A DNA stretch of 64,000 bases from Paraspadella gotoi (lineage: Eukaryota > Chaetognatha). The stretch spans positions 8,997,986 through 9,061,985 of the forward strand of contig CM119270.1 of NCBI GenBank assembly GCA_051294375.1, in the 5' to 3' direction. Position 1 is the first letter of the stretch. Each line of letters begins with the position of its first letter. Under the pieces are notes generated by a model. That model was not told the origin of the DNA. It made no database searches and was given only the letters and a program-made list of their open reading frames with translations. The translations under genes were made by a program, and so were the position numbers. This document shows positions 44,321-57,680 of this stretch, piece by piece.

Positions 44321-46477
44321 AGTCGGAATCGTCCGAGTGAAAATGAAAAAAAAAGTGGTAGAAACAAAAATTATGCTTAATTATTTAGTTTTGCCTTTTT
44401 TTCCTTTTATATGAAAAGTAAATGCATTTTGCAACAACAACTACAATTATAACAATTATAACATTCAGTAAATCACTGTAACCACAACAACCAAGACAAT
44501 CACCTCAACTACCAGTACTACCATAAGGACCATAACCTGCATTATCCAGAATTAAAACTACCACTTAAAAAAACTATAAATAAAAAAGTAATAGCAAGAT
44601 TAATCATAACTTATCATCTTATTCGGTGCTTAACATTAAATGCCCGCGTGCATATCCGGCGTTATTTGCTCAAACTTATCATCTAGTCGAAGGTAACGAG
44701 GAAGCCGACAGTCAAAAGAGGAAAGAGGTTAAAACGAAGGGAATTGGAATTATATTTGAGAAATTGCAACGAAACGAAATAAATTTCAATCACATTATTA
44801 TTTCTGACATACGAAGATGAGAATGTTTTCATACAAAAAGGGCGTTGAAAAAAAAAACTATAAAAGTTTACTATGAATGTGAATATGAAATGAATAGGGC
44901 AACGACGAGATGACAAGGACAATATTTAGCTAACGACAAGGATCAAAACTTAGGTCGACAAAGAAGAGAAGGCAGACGAGGAAAAGGACGACAAAATGTT
45001 AAGCGCGCGACGACGACGACGACGACGACGACGTTTCACGCGCGAAACGCGTTTCCATCATTCGACGCTGAAGAAGCGAAGACGACTGAGGGAGAGTTTT
45101 TCCGATTTAAATTCGATTCCAGTTTTGATTTGAATCCGATTCTAGTTTGTTTCCGGATCGATTTTTGACCAACTGAAATTTCATCCTTGTTGACAGCCGC
45201 AAGATTTTTTCGGTCCATCTCCTGTCATATACGAGGTAAGGTTAACATTTAATTTTAAAGACCGACCGATTTCATTTTTGTATTAATATTTTTTGCTAAT
45301 TAACGAGAGCCGCGTATCTACAGCGAAACTCTTTGATTCAAGCCCACGATTCGATTGCTTATTTGATTCAACCGTCCATTGCCAAAAAACTTTCATGTTT
45401 TTTTCGTCGCATTCGCATGGAAGAGTTTAGCTTTTCAACAACCCAATAAGTAATCGTATTCATACCATGAAAAATGATGACAATAAACTGTCAACTTTTT
45501 GTCAGACAAAAACCCCTCAGCCTTTCCTAACTCGTTGTCTCGTTAAAGGCTCTTTGTTTAAACGGAACCGCTCCATAAACGGCCATGGGGCGAATATCAA
45601 TGCGACGTAGAGATTTTTATGCTGAATATGAAACGAAGTCTGCTTAAACGTTACCGCTTTTAACGGTTCGCTCGCGATAAAAACTGTTTCTGTTCCTCTT
45701 TGAGAGTTAAAGCCGTTCCATGAATTTTTTCTCTACTAATTCAACAAATAAACTATTTTGACTTGTCATCTAATGAGCTTCTTTCAGCTTTATTTTTCGC
45801 TCAAACTTGGTTATTTAAGATGTAAGTCCAGACAACCATGTATAAGACAGGTGCTCTTTTTTTTTCACCTGGTCAAGGTAGATATTGGCTTTCGTAACAC
45901 CATCTATTTATCGAGTTTATTCGGGATTGGGCGTTTGAACAGGATTCTCCAGACTAATAGTAATACAAGTTGCACTTATGGCATCTGTGCTACGTTTGCG
46001 TTTTGTTCGAGTTATTCTGCGGTTATGTAATGTAATTGTTCGTGTTTTATAGTGGTTAGTACTTTTTATTGTCCGTTTGTCCGTTTTATTATCTTGTACT
46101 AAATATGTACAAAACTCAAAATGAAGTAATGGGTTACATTTTAATAATAATATCATTTTCCTTTTAGCGCCTATCGTAAATTATTAAATGTTTTGTCAAA
46201 TTTTTTTTTTCCAAATCGATAGAAAGAAAGTTAATACTTTTCGGTTTCGTTTTTTCACTTTATCTACCTGCGTTGGCACCGCAGGTAGCAGATTTCTTGA
46301 TTTCTGTATAATCGTTATGTGGCGCTCCCAAAATTCCTTTTGCTTCAAAAAGTTTTTCAAAAGCAACTGTTAAATAAGCCTCAAACCAGGAAAGTTGAAG
46401 TGGTATATCGTCACAAATTTAATTTTAATTGTATTTTATTAAAACAATTTTTAAAAACAGCTTCGAATTAGATTTTT

Positions 46478-47494
46478 ATCGTCGCAATCGCTTTGCGTTT
46501 GGCGACGATTTTGCTGTGGTTTTGTACATAAGTGCGTCGTCGTCGTCGTCGTCCGTCGTCGGCGTTCCAAATTTTAGATCGCCATTTTTTATGATTAAAT
46601 TTGGGTGTATGAAGCTGAAAATTTATATACAGCTTCTCATCATCGATGTCCTTAAAATTGGGTCAGGACAGTTATTAAATATGTTTGTTTACGTTTTATC
46701 AAAACAAACTCTCTCTCTCTCTCTCTCTCTCTTTTCCCCAGTGGTGATTCATCGGAAAAAAAAAAGAGTCTGCAGGGGCTCTTTCTTTTTCTCTCTTTTT
46801 CTCCTGCTGCTTCTGCTGCTGCTTTTTTATTTCTTTCTTTTTTCTGGCTGCCTCTGCATCTGCTGCTGCTGATTCGTCGGAAACGATTTGGCTTCTCTCT
46901 CTCTCTCTCTCTTTTCCTTTCTTTCTCTCTTTTTTTTTTCTTTTTTTCTTTTTTTCTTTTTTTTTTTTTTCTTTTTTCTTTTTTTTTTCAATGAAAAAGT
47001 TTTTTTTTTTTTTTTTTAGAAACTGGAACTTTAATTTTCCTCGGTACTTTATTATTTTTTTTAAGTGACAATCGCAAAATAGAATTTTTATTTCTGTTTA
47101 TAAATTAATTTTCTTTTCTCAAAGTTAATTTTTTTATTTTAGTATCAAAATTGTTCTTTCTTTCCTTTCTATTTCTTTTTTCTTTCTATTTTTTTCTTTC
47201 TTTCTATTCTTTCTTCCTTTCTATCCTTCTTCCCTATTTCTTTCTTTCTTTCCTTTCCTATTCTTTCTTTCCTTTTTATTCTTTCTTTCCTTTCTATTCT
47301 TTCTTTCCTTTCTATCTTCTTTCCTTTCTATTCTTTTTTCCTTTCTATTCTTTCTTTCCTTTCTATTTTTTCTTTATATTTATTCTTTTCTTCTTTTTCT
47401 TTCTGTTTATAAATTAGTTTTCTTTTCTCAATTTTATTTGTTTAGTATCAAAATTTGTCGTCAATCCAGATTTTTCTTATGCGATTGCGACGAT
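46478..47494 (+). mobile_element. TIR element family B, copy 2
   Basis: Begins ATCGTCGCAATCGC and ends GCGATTGCGACGAT. Collinear with 32863-33521 but longer because of expanded CTTT and poly-T tracts at 46915-47400. No transposase frame is visible. Confidence 0.8.
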
Positions 47495-48639
47495 CCTTAT
47501 GATTTTAAGATTTTTAAAAATATTTTAGGATTCAATGAAAGCAACTGAATAAAGGTGAGTTGAATAATGAATACTAAATCTTTATCGGCGATCCCGGAGT
47601 TGAATACGCTCTGGAGGCTTATGGGAAAACAAAGAGAAAGAAGATGAAAAAATAAAGTTCATTTCTTTACAGAAAAAAAAATTTAAGAATTTAAAAAAAA
47701 AAATCACGGGCGAAGGATTTTTAAAAAAATTAATATTTATAGTATTTTTTTTCGTTGCCTTTGTTAAATATTTACAATAATTTATAATAACAGAGTTTTT
47801 TATGATTACAACTATCATTTATCAGCCAGTTTTGATAGTTTTGAAAAATATATTGAGAGAAAGAGATAGAAGAGAGGGGAATTTTAACCTTGATATCCTC
47901 TCTCTCTTTCTTTCTCTCTCTCTCTTTCTGAATTATTAAATGATCGTTGTAATCATAAATAAAAACTGTTACTTTGTAAATATTATTATTATATTTTTTA
48001 TAAATTTATTAATATTAAAATATTTTTTAAAATTTAACCCTAACTTACCCCGACTGTCGCTTCATCTATCAGTCAGCTGGTTAGTTGGACATAAATGTCG
48101 ATAAACAATTAAACATGCTCTCTCTCCCTGCCCCTCTCCCTCCCTCTCTCCCTCTTTAACTCGTCCAAGTGGATGTTCTTTGCTGTTGGAAATTTGCTTT
48201 GCTTTCTTATCTTTCTTCTCTTCCATCGAGGAAAGGTACTTTTTACCTCCCGCCCTTCTCTTCTTTTGTTATACTTCTTTATCAGTTGTTTGCGCAATTA
48301 GACAGATTATACTACTCGAATATTAATGGATTTAATACTATATGTACTAATCGTACATATTGTAAGAATATGATTTACAGAACGCTGCGCATCTCACCGC
48401 CAAGATTACCCTAGATGCCCTCCGAAATATCTCAACTATCTGAAAATGTTCCCTGCCTTCAAAATCCCTTATCCGATTCTTCCTAAATATTTTAACAAGA
48501 AAACCCCCGAAGCTCTCGTTTGCCTCAAATGCTCCATGTTGCCTCGAGACGCCCTTAGATGATGTTTTGAAGGAGTTTAATTCGGGGACGAAAAAAGGAT
48601 ATGTCCGACAATCAAGCGATCTATTCTGATTTGGCCGTA

Positions 48640-48960
48640 AGATGATGTACGGGGGATGAATGTTGGCAACGGTCTGCCCGGATCGCTAAATCTGGAAGAC
48701 GATGGAAAACTTTGGGTGTCCATCGATGCTTCGATGCAATTGCCATGGCAAAAAGGATATCAGTCGAGCTCCAATGGGTGCGATGGCTGCGATGCGTCCA
48801 AAGATGGAACCGACGATTCCAACGGCGTTTGTTTACCGTCGGAGGAAAATCCGGCAGCCGGAAGGCGGAATGCGGATGGAAAGGCAAAAGAGCGAAGGGG
48901 CGGAGGGTGGAAACTGGGAAGGAAAGAAAAAAAAGAAAAGTCGGTGGAAGCGTGTTAAAT
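48640..48960. other. GC-rich patch, possible exon remnant
   Basis: About 320 bases with exon-like composition inside AT-rich DNA. The plus strand has a 100-codon frame starting at 48656. The minus strand has a shorter frame with a hydrophobic stretch (GIVGSIFGRIAAIAPIGARL). Neither has clear splice sites or a recognised family. The frames disagree, so this may be a decayed gene copy. Confidence 0.2.
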
Positions 48961-49883
48961 TTGTAAACAAAGCTCAATGTTCAAAGTTTTTCTTAAATAA
49001 AAAGAAAACAGCTGTGTAACATGTTTTTGTGCCAAATGATATTGTCGGATTGTCGGATCATTTTACCCATGCTTCAGGAAAATTTGGTTCTTATTCTCCA
49101 CAATTCACTATTTCTCTATTTTATAAATTTGCTGTTCTCACTTGAATTTAAATTGACGAATGAAAACAATTTTTTGACGATCTATTTTCCTTCTTTTAAC
49201 AACTTCGCTTAGCTTCCTGGCAAGACATTCGGATCAGCAGGAATTCTTCCAGCATTGGAAACTCAGTAAAATCTGGGTTCTAAAAGAAGTTATTTGGTTC
49301 CTTGATTTAGAATTCCCATGAAAAGCGGAATGGTTTTTCTCTTCGCGCTCTTTCCTAACTTGACTTTGCTATAATTCTATCTCCATTTCTTTTTTGTTGT
49401 TGTTATACTCTCTCCCTCGTTTCTACATTTGCTTCTTTAAAATCTTTCTTTCTTTGGGTGCCTGCTTGTTTCTCCTCTTCTTTGTTTCTTTTTATTTCTT
49501 TTAGTTCTTTCCATCCAGTCTTTCCCTTTTTTCCCTTTTCCCATTTTCTCTCTTTTCCATTCGGTCTTTGAAAAAAAAGTAAATCATTCTGCAGAAAAGT
49601 TTTGTGAAGGAACGGCCGAGGAAAAAGAAAAGAATCTTGTCCGCACGAAGATGCGGAGAAAAAGAAAACGTGAGTAGTAAAATTTTTGATTAGAAGAACA
49701 AACGACGCCAGAGCCAACAAAACAAGTTACGACGTTTGTCTTTTGTTTCTCTCGCTTTTTTCTAATATTTTAGTCTTTTTGCGTCCAACATTTTTATTCC
49801 GGTTTTGCGTTGATGTTTTTATTTATTTTTTTTCTCTGGAGATCTGTTTTTTGAAAGTTCAGTTGCCTATGATTCATTTCATG

Positions 49884-49997
<114 letters not shown>

Positions 49998-50930
49998 CAA
50001 CAGGGTGTGACAGTGTGTTTGAAGTTATACTTAGTCCTTCAGTTTCTGTCTTTATCTTCCAAATGTTTTTAAATCGCTAAATCTCATTCTTTCTTTTTTC
50101 TTTTATCACTTTCACCAATCGCGAATCAGCTTTAAAATCTTTCTCTCCTCATATCTTCTCACATTTCTTTCACTATCAGTATCACCTAATAAACGACTTA
50201 GAGGTGTCGAAACGATCAACCTAATATCTAATATTTTGTTAAAAAATCTCATGAACGAATACGTTTTAGTGACAAAGAGACAAATTACTTCAGTTACAAA
50301 ATCCTCGAGGAAAGGCAGGAGATAGAAAGGGAACAAAATGAACGGAAGGCCAGTGGGGTGTGGACACTGGACACTGGACATGTGGTTTTAACAATTTTGA
50401 TAAATATATCAGTTAAGGTATTACAACCTGCTTTAAACGAGCGCATGTAATAATTATTGTCTCTGTAATGCAATTGCTATCCTTTACTAAATTCGGCGGA
50501 CTCAAACCTGTCAGGTGAGATCCTGTCCGTCTTCCCAAAGAAATTTCAGGTGATTGAGGAAGATGAAAAGAAAAAGATGAGTTTCCATCGTCTGCCATTT
50601 AGAAAGATATTTGGCGCTGGAAAAAAAAGGACAATAAAAATGTTCAGCGGCGAGAGAAAAAAAGGGGACGCACATCGAACTCATCAGGCGAACCTTGAAC
50701 GCCAAATAAGTCTTTGCTTGCTTGACCTTGATTAAAACATTTTTCAAGAGTAAAATCAAAACGATAATTATAATTCGACACAACAAGACTCTTGTCAAGA
50801 GGCATATTCGAACATGAGTTTTCGTTATTGCGAAATAACCAGGCAAAGGCCAATGCGGAAGGTCAGTCGCGATCCTTTTTAGTTTTGACACTTGAATGAC
50901 GTCATAAAAACAAAAAAGCTAATATATTCC

Positions 50931-51093
<163 letters not shown>

Positions 51094-51519
51094 TCCTGGC
51101 ATACGCTCGACAGAAGGGGTCGACCTTTAATCTTTCACCTCTGCTTCGGATTAATCTCACTATCTTCGCCCAGTGATATTCAATACATCTTCGTTTGCTT
51201 CCCTCTATTCAGATTCGTGTCAGATTCACTCTCCCTTATCTCTCGAAATCTCTCGTCCCCTAGTTTGAACTAGACAAAAGAATGCCTCAATCGTGGAGGT
51301 GTCAAACACGAGGCGCGCCCACTTTCACACTTTGGCAGGCCCTTCCTCTTTTACGGCCACTTTGAATGACCCATGTGGACGGTTTCACCAATGATACTTT
51401 GAGATTGGAGGATGTGAGAGCAATTGTCTCATTATTCACCCACATATATATATATTATAGAATAAATATACATATATATACATAAATAATATAAAAAAAT
51501 AATAATGATTTCTACAACG

Positions 51520-51810
51520 ATTTTTTTTCAGTTTTAGAAAGGGACATGTTTCGGATTAATACAAGCCTTCATCAGCGTTAATGGTTTGTGAATTTGAAAC
51601 AAATTATGTTCATAGAGAAAGTTCAAGTTCTCTCTCTCTCTCACTCTCTCTCTCTCACCATTTCAATTTCTTTTCACACTGTCCTTTTCTCAACTCTATG
51701 TAGGAAACTTTCTTTCTCCCTCTCTTTCCTCTCACTCTTTTCTTTATGCAAATAATTTGTTTTAAATTCACAAACCATTAACGCTGATGAAGGCTCGTAT
51801 TAATTATAAT
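51520..51810. mobile_element. Inverted-repeat element of the CGAAACATGTCCC family
   Basis: 52-base arms at 51556-51607 and 51752-51803 are inverted copies with about two mismatches. They flank CT-rich sequence. On the minus strand the left part reads CTGATGAAGGC, then ATCCGAAACATGTCCC and AATCGTTGT, collinear with 38112-38197. The right arm has CTGATGAAGGC on the plus strand but lacks the CGAAAC part. Confidence 0.65.
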
Positions 51811-52706
51811 TATTTTTAACTCATTTGTTAAAACAGGAAATCTAAGCGACTACTAGCGTCGTCTTTTGTTTTTAAAGAAATCTATAAACTATTAGAAATA
51901 AAAGACGTGATTCTGATGAAGAGCGTGTCGTATATACACGGAAATACAAGGGATAAGAAAGTAAAAAGCAATGTAATGCGGAGATACACCTTAGAATAAC
52001 CGTTCCTTGTTTTCATTTTGAAACTATTTTCTTTCTAGTAAAGAAGTTCTTTTTTAATTTAAAACTTCTTCCAAACGCCTAACTCGAAAGGCGAATGGCG
52101 GAAATGACCCATTTCACACTTTTCCTTTCGCATGCTCGAGGTCAACTTTTCCGAGGTCAAGGAGTGAGAATCTGGTATCTCCATTCACCAGTGAGTAAAG
52201 TAGTTCTCCTCTCACTGAGTCAATGCCCCTTTCTCTTTACTAATATTTTAAGAAATGTAAACATATTTTTATTTTAATTTTTTTTTCACTTTTTTTCACT
52301 CTAACAAAAGTGTCTTTAATTTATTGTTATTGACGTAACTCTTTATTTCACCGTTTTGGAGACAATTGTATTAGTAACAAAAGACGAAGATAAAAAAAAG
52401 ATTGAATCTCAGATTCATGAGACATCGCGGGTAATAGGATGTCTGCCATAAGTGGCAACAATGAAGACAGGGAATAAAAATGGACGACTGACAAATGGCT
52501 AATGGAGAAAAAGCAAACTGCTCTTGTCAAAAGATTTTTTCGTTGCTCAAGGCAAAAAGCAAAATGTCACCAAGATTTCTTTAATTTTTTCATATATTTT
52601 ACAAATTTTTGACTGCCTTTTATTTTTTTATTTATTTTTTTCTTTCCATCTCTTTACCTCCCTCGTGTTCTTTCTTTTTCTCTTTCTCTGTTTCTTCTTT
52701 CCTTTT

Positions 52707-52786
<80 letters not shown>

Positions 52787-52787
52787 T
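52707..52787 (+). repeat. (CTTT)n microsatellite
   Basis: About 20 CTTT units, followed by a shorter CTTT run up to about 52810. Confidence 0.96.
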
Positions 52788-53144
52788 TTTTTCTTTCTTT
52801 CTTTCTTTCTATCTTTCTTTTCTAGCTTTCCTTTCGTCTTTCTTCTCATTTTTTTCTGATCAATTTTTCACTTCATTCTTCCTTGGTTATTACTTTTCTG
52901 CAATGCTCCCCTGTGATCCAAACAGATTTTCCGAACGACGCCATTTTGATTCGACCAGAGGGGGTTGCCATAAAAACAGGACTGCAGATCTTTTTTTTCC
53001 TGGGTTTTCTTGCCAATAGTGTTTTTTTCGGTGAAAGTAGCCATAGGCAAGCAAATCCATCAGAGGGCGTCACTTTTGGCCAGAGAGATTTCTTGTCGGC
53101 TTTGTGTTGATTTAACCGGGAGTGCTTTACATTTTATGTTCTCG

Positions 53145-53200
53145 TTCTCTCTCTCTCTCTCTCNNNNNNNNNNTTTCTCTCTCACTCTCTCTCTCTCTCT
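53145..53200 (+). repeat. (CT)n microsatellite split by a 10-N gap
   Basis: CT units on both sides of the Ns at 53164-53173. The assembly most likely collapsed or broke in this array, so its real length is unknown. Confidence 0.95.
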
Positions 53201-53506
53201 GATGTAGAATGTAGAAATGTAGAATGTAGAAAGCCTGAAAGTATAACTATTTCTTATCAAATCAGTAGTTTAAATAAAAAAATATTACATTGATTTTCTG
53301 AATGTAGTTTTATAATCATCATTTAGTTTTATAGTCATTTTCATTTTAAAATACGATTTTTCTTGTTTATAACATTTAACATTCAACAATTATAACATTT
53401 CTATGCAATCGTAAAATTTCAAAAATATTAATGATAGTCGGTTTTGAAGGTCTCCGTTTGTCAATTTGTATGATATATAATACAACATATTTATAAATAA
53501 ATATGT

Positions 53507-54204
53507 GTGGATAAGGCGCTACGGTTGGGGCTGAAGATGACTGTCCGTAACTTCTATAACCCCTCTAGCAGCCATGGAACGGGTCCCTGGGCTTGGAACC
53601 AGGCTTGAGGGTTTGCCATGCCCCCAAGGCGGCTTACGGCCGTCCTCACGCTTCCCGCAGGGTAGGTACCGGGTTGGGATTGAACCCCGGTACCTAGTGG
53701 TCATGAGCTGATGGCTCTTACTCAATGAGCCACGCGGGTCACAACTGAAAGTGTCATGATTCTAGGCGGGGTGAACCTAGGCAATGCCCGACTACATGCC
53801 CCCCAGATTGTAACCCACCCTGCACTGCTTCCAGTGGAGGGAGGGGAGCAATCTTCAGCAAGACCAAGGGCCTGGAATCAGAAGGTTGGAATACGCTCGA
53901 CAGGATGGGCTCACCAGTGTGGATAAGGCGCTACGTGGGCTGAAGATGACTGTCCGTAACTTCTATAACCCCCTCTAGCAGCCATGGAACGGGTCCCTGG
54001 GTTGGAACCAGGCTTGAGGGTTTACCATGCCCCCAAGGCGGCTTACGGCCGTCCTCACGCTTCCCGCAGGGTAGGTACCGGGTTGGATTGAACCCGGTAC
54101 CTAGTGTCATGAGCTGATGGCTTTACTCAATGAGCCACCGGGTCACAACTGAAAGTGTCATGGATTCTTAGGCGGGGTGAACCTAGGCAATGCCCGACTA
54201 CATA
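53507..54204 (-). mobile_element. tRNA-derived SINE, tandem dimer
   Basis: Unit 1 (53507-53917) and a shorter unit 2 (53918-54204) are direct repeats. On the minus strand each begins with a tRNA-like head (53742-53661 and 54146-54071). It has an A-box-like TGGCTCATTGAGTAAGAGCC and a B-box-like GGTTCAATCC. Next comes a unique body (GGACGGCCGTAAGCCGCC). Small indels distinguish the units, for example GGGGTTCAATCCC against GGGTTCAATCC. The heads could drive RNA polymerase III transcription. Confidence 0.72.
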
Positions 54205-54635
54205 TGCGGTAAAAAACATGTAGCATTTTTTATCCTCTTAATTAAAATATAAAAATACTACTGACAGCTAAAAAATATAAATCAAGTTTTGAAAAATAAA
54301 AAGTAGAATATTTTATGTTACCCTTTTTATAAAAGTCTTTAAATTTTATATTAACAATGAATTTTTTTAATTAAATAAAATTTACATAAATATCATCTCC
54401 ATATTATTTTGAAAAGTTACTGAGCATCTAAGCATTAAACGAATATGAAATCTATACCACATTGAAGAGCAGAAAAAATGCGACATTTTGCATACTATAC
54501 CTTTTAAATTTAACTAAGCTTTGATTGGTTGTAAAAACGTGAAACTTTAAAAGATAAAAACAATTGAAAGTTGATCGACAAATATGATGAGTTCATTGGC
54601 GCCTAGAAGTTAAAACTAAGGTCTTATTAGAATTA

Positions 54636-54834
54636 CTATTTAGGAAAAAAGTAAATCTCATTTTTAATAAAGGATATCTACTCAAAAAATTATTTGATTT
54701 AAACAAAATCAATTTGTTGCTTGAGAGCATTCCCAGATGAATTCAGGTATACCAAATATTGAGAATGTTTTATCTATGTTTTGTATATTTTTATTGAATA
54801 AATGAATTACGTGATATTCTTTTTTCCTAGATAG
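54636..54834 (-). mobile_element. TIR element family A, short copy
   Basis: Ends CTATTTAGGAAAAAAGTAAAT and (reverse complement) CTATCTAGGAAAAAAGAATAT, flanked by TA. In reverse orientation its interior matches 29302-29843 (TTTATTCAATAAAAATATAC, TTTGGTATACCT, CTGGGAATGCTCTC). At 199 bases it looks like an internal-deletion derivative. Confidence 0.75.
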
Positions 54835-57116
54835 TATGTAAAAATCGATTCCAAAATTCCAGACGGCGGGCGAGAAAATGAGCCATAATTTAAGTCTCTA
54901 GGGTGTAGGGACTCTGAGATATCGATTGAGAAAAATCATACTGTAAAAGTCACGAGATAAAAGTTCATTTCTGATCGAATGTGACCTTTTTTCCTGACTG
55001 AAGCCAAAACGTGATTCGAATAAATCAATAAAAATCCAGGGAAAAAAGTCAATCCTTGACTTGACAAAATGGCGATGGTCAGATTCGTCATTGACATTTT
55101 TCTCGATATTCATTTCACGTGAGGAGAGGTTTGCGCGAACCGAGAAGTAAAATGCATAGGTCTGGTTGATTTCTATGTGCACATTTCTGGTTATATATTC
55201 AAAGAAACTAAAACTACAAGGACTGTAATGTCACCAACAGGATCACAGGCTTTGAAACACCAGTAATCCAATGTGTCTCGATCAGCGTCTACCGCTCAGT
55301 TTCCCGAACAGTTTTATATTTCACTTTAAATTTCGTTTTTGAATGAAGCTTTTATAAAAACTAACAATTCAATTTCAAGTCATTTAACAAAGTGTCTTAC
55401 TTTTTCTAACTAACTGACTAACTCATTTAACTCATTTAACTTGGACGTTGAGTTCTTTATTTCTCTTCTCATCGACCCACCTTGATTTTAACTGCGACGC
55501 CCAATTTATCTTATTCTCGACGTCAGAGTCTGACAAGAACATCGGACGGCCAATGAGCTTGTCGTCGTTGTCGTCGTCGTCGTTGTCGTGACTGCGAAGT
55601 GGTTCTCTTCGAAAGACAACAGGTGTCGAGTGGTAAGGTTAAACGTATTCCATTAGCCTTTCCTCTCCAAAATTTTCACAACGATGACAAGTTTTAAACC
55701 AGTGATGAATCAATAATTAATAATCAAATAACTAAACTATTATCTTCTTTTGCTATAGCCAGATCCGAAGTTAAGAAAGTGAATTTAGTTTTAATTTAAC
55801 AAAATATGTAAGTGAAGGTAAGTTAGGTATCTCAACCACAGGTAATTCCGCCTCGAATCTCTGCCGCTTTTCTTTTTCTCTTCTTGTGTTTTCAGTCCTT
55901 CTTCCGTTTTGTTTATTCCCTTTTCCACGTTCACCGTTTCTCTTTCTTTTTTTCGTTTTCTTTTTTTTTCCTTTTTCAATTTTCTCGGCTCTTACCATTT
56001 GCGCTTTCATAAATTTCCGTGCGAAAAAAACGAATCTGCAGCGTTTGGACCACCAATGATTCTTTTTTTTGGGGGGCGGGGTTTGCAGATGGAAAAGTCA
56101 ATTTTGCACCGTTTCCCCCGTCACATAGTTTTTGGCGTCATTTTTTTCTTCTTTTGAGTACAAATTTTTTTTGCTACACTTTTATTTTTTCCCCTTTTTT
56201 AGCTCCAAACTCTTTTTGCATCTTTTTTTTTTGCTTGGAACCCTGCCTGTCTAAAGTCTTGATTAAAACGGGACCCGCGCTTCACTTTCGCGCTCGGGAT
56301 TTTTTCAGAAAGAAAACGGGAAATCACGGCGCAGTGAACAAATGCGTGAAGTGGGCGAGTGAAGTGATCGCTCGAGTGAACAAGAAGATTGTGAGAGTGT
56401 CTTGGTAATGAAGGGAGAGGGCAAGCCAATGTGGAGGAGGGGGATGAGTGGGGTCAATCAGATATTGGACGAGTATGTGGCCTTTAGAACAGCAATAGTT
56501 TTTAAATATTAGTGACGAAATCTTAGGCTCGCCAGATGTAGAATTGTAGATTCCCAGAAGGCCTGCAACATTCTATTCGTCTTGAGTATGATTGTTCTTT
56601 TGATAAACTAAAAATTAGAACAAGCGTCGTTGGCCGATTGTTTATTTTTAATCGGGCTGAAAAATCAAGATTATAAATCAACACGAGTAATTCATGTTGT
56701 CTCAGGTTTAGTTTGGCTGCGTTTTTAAGCCAAATTTTTGGCTTTGTTATATATCCTATTGTTTGGCAGCTTTTAAGTCACGCTGAAAAGAAAAACGCAC
56801 ATTACGGAGACTGCCTTCCTCACACGAAAAATCAATTCTTACTGGTCATTGTTCAAGAGAGCTGTTTAATAAACTATGCGCTTTTCAAACGGGTTTTAAA
56901 TAAAACGCAATGCAATATCATCACAATAAATGTGAGTCCTTACAAATAACACCTAAGTCAAGGACTGCATTTTTTATTCCACAATGATTACGTAGAGTTT
57001 CTTTGAGTTTTCTTGTCTTTGTAATCTCGTTTGTTTCAGCTTAAAAATGAATCGCGTATCGGGACCTTTTTCTCGTTTAATTTAATTAAAGTTCTCTTGG
57101 TAAATTGTCTTCCATT

Positions 57117-57121
<5 letters not shown>

Positions 57122-57165
<44 letters not shown>

Positions 57166-57166
57166 A
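57122..57166 (+). repeat. (CT)n microsatellite
   Basis: About 45 bases of CT with one CTTT interruption. Confidence 0.95.
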
Positions 57167-57532
57167 TTAGTGAGTTAAAACTAGTTCGACCCGATCACGT
57201 TCCTTATCATTCTCTATCGTTGTTTCGTCCTTTCTTTCCATCAATTTAATTACTTTTCTCTTTCATATTCTCATTTACAATATTTCTCAACTTTTCTTTA
57301 TTTGAATCTGTAACTTCTTCTCTATCTACATTTAGATCTAACAGTCTATCACTATTTCAGTTTGAATTTCTTTTGAATCTCACCATTCCTTTAAATCATT
57401 TTTTGAAACTTACAAATATTTAAGGGAGTGGTCTTTTCATACAGTTGAAACATTCTTTGAAATATTATACCACTTCATTGATAGGTAAGCCAGGAACTCT
57501 GTGAGTGAATAAACGAGACTGTGAGAGAGTCT

Positions 57533-57680
57533 TTATTGAAAGCTTACAGGGACCTGCTATGTCATTATCTTGTAAGAGTGATGGAGGCCTTAAACTACCA
57601 AAGCCTCTCCAAAGTCAGGGGCAATATAGCTTATTTATTAAATGACTGGATAATTTTATATTGGTTGTACCAATTTCATA
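57533..57680 (+). repeat. Dispersed repeat family 1, copy 2
   Basis: Matches 1128-1284 in order and orientation, starting ATTGAAAGC and ending CAATTTCATA. Confidence 0.75.

Noticed and set aside
47151-47417. Phe/Ser-rich frame of 88 codons
   Set aside because: Lies in the expanded pyrimidine tract of the TIR element at 46478-47494.
52524-53019. Phe/Leu/Ser-rich frames over the CTTT array
   Set aside because: Pure tetranucleotide repeat translation with no homology or splice support.
53661-53742. A functional tRNA gene on the minus strand
   Set aside because: A- and B-box-like motifs are present, but the cloverleaf arms do not pair well and the unit is duplicated with a non-tRNA body, so a SINE fits better.
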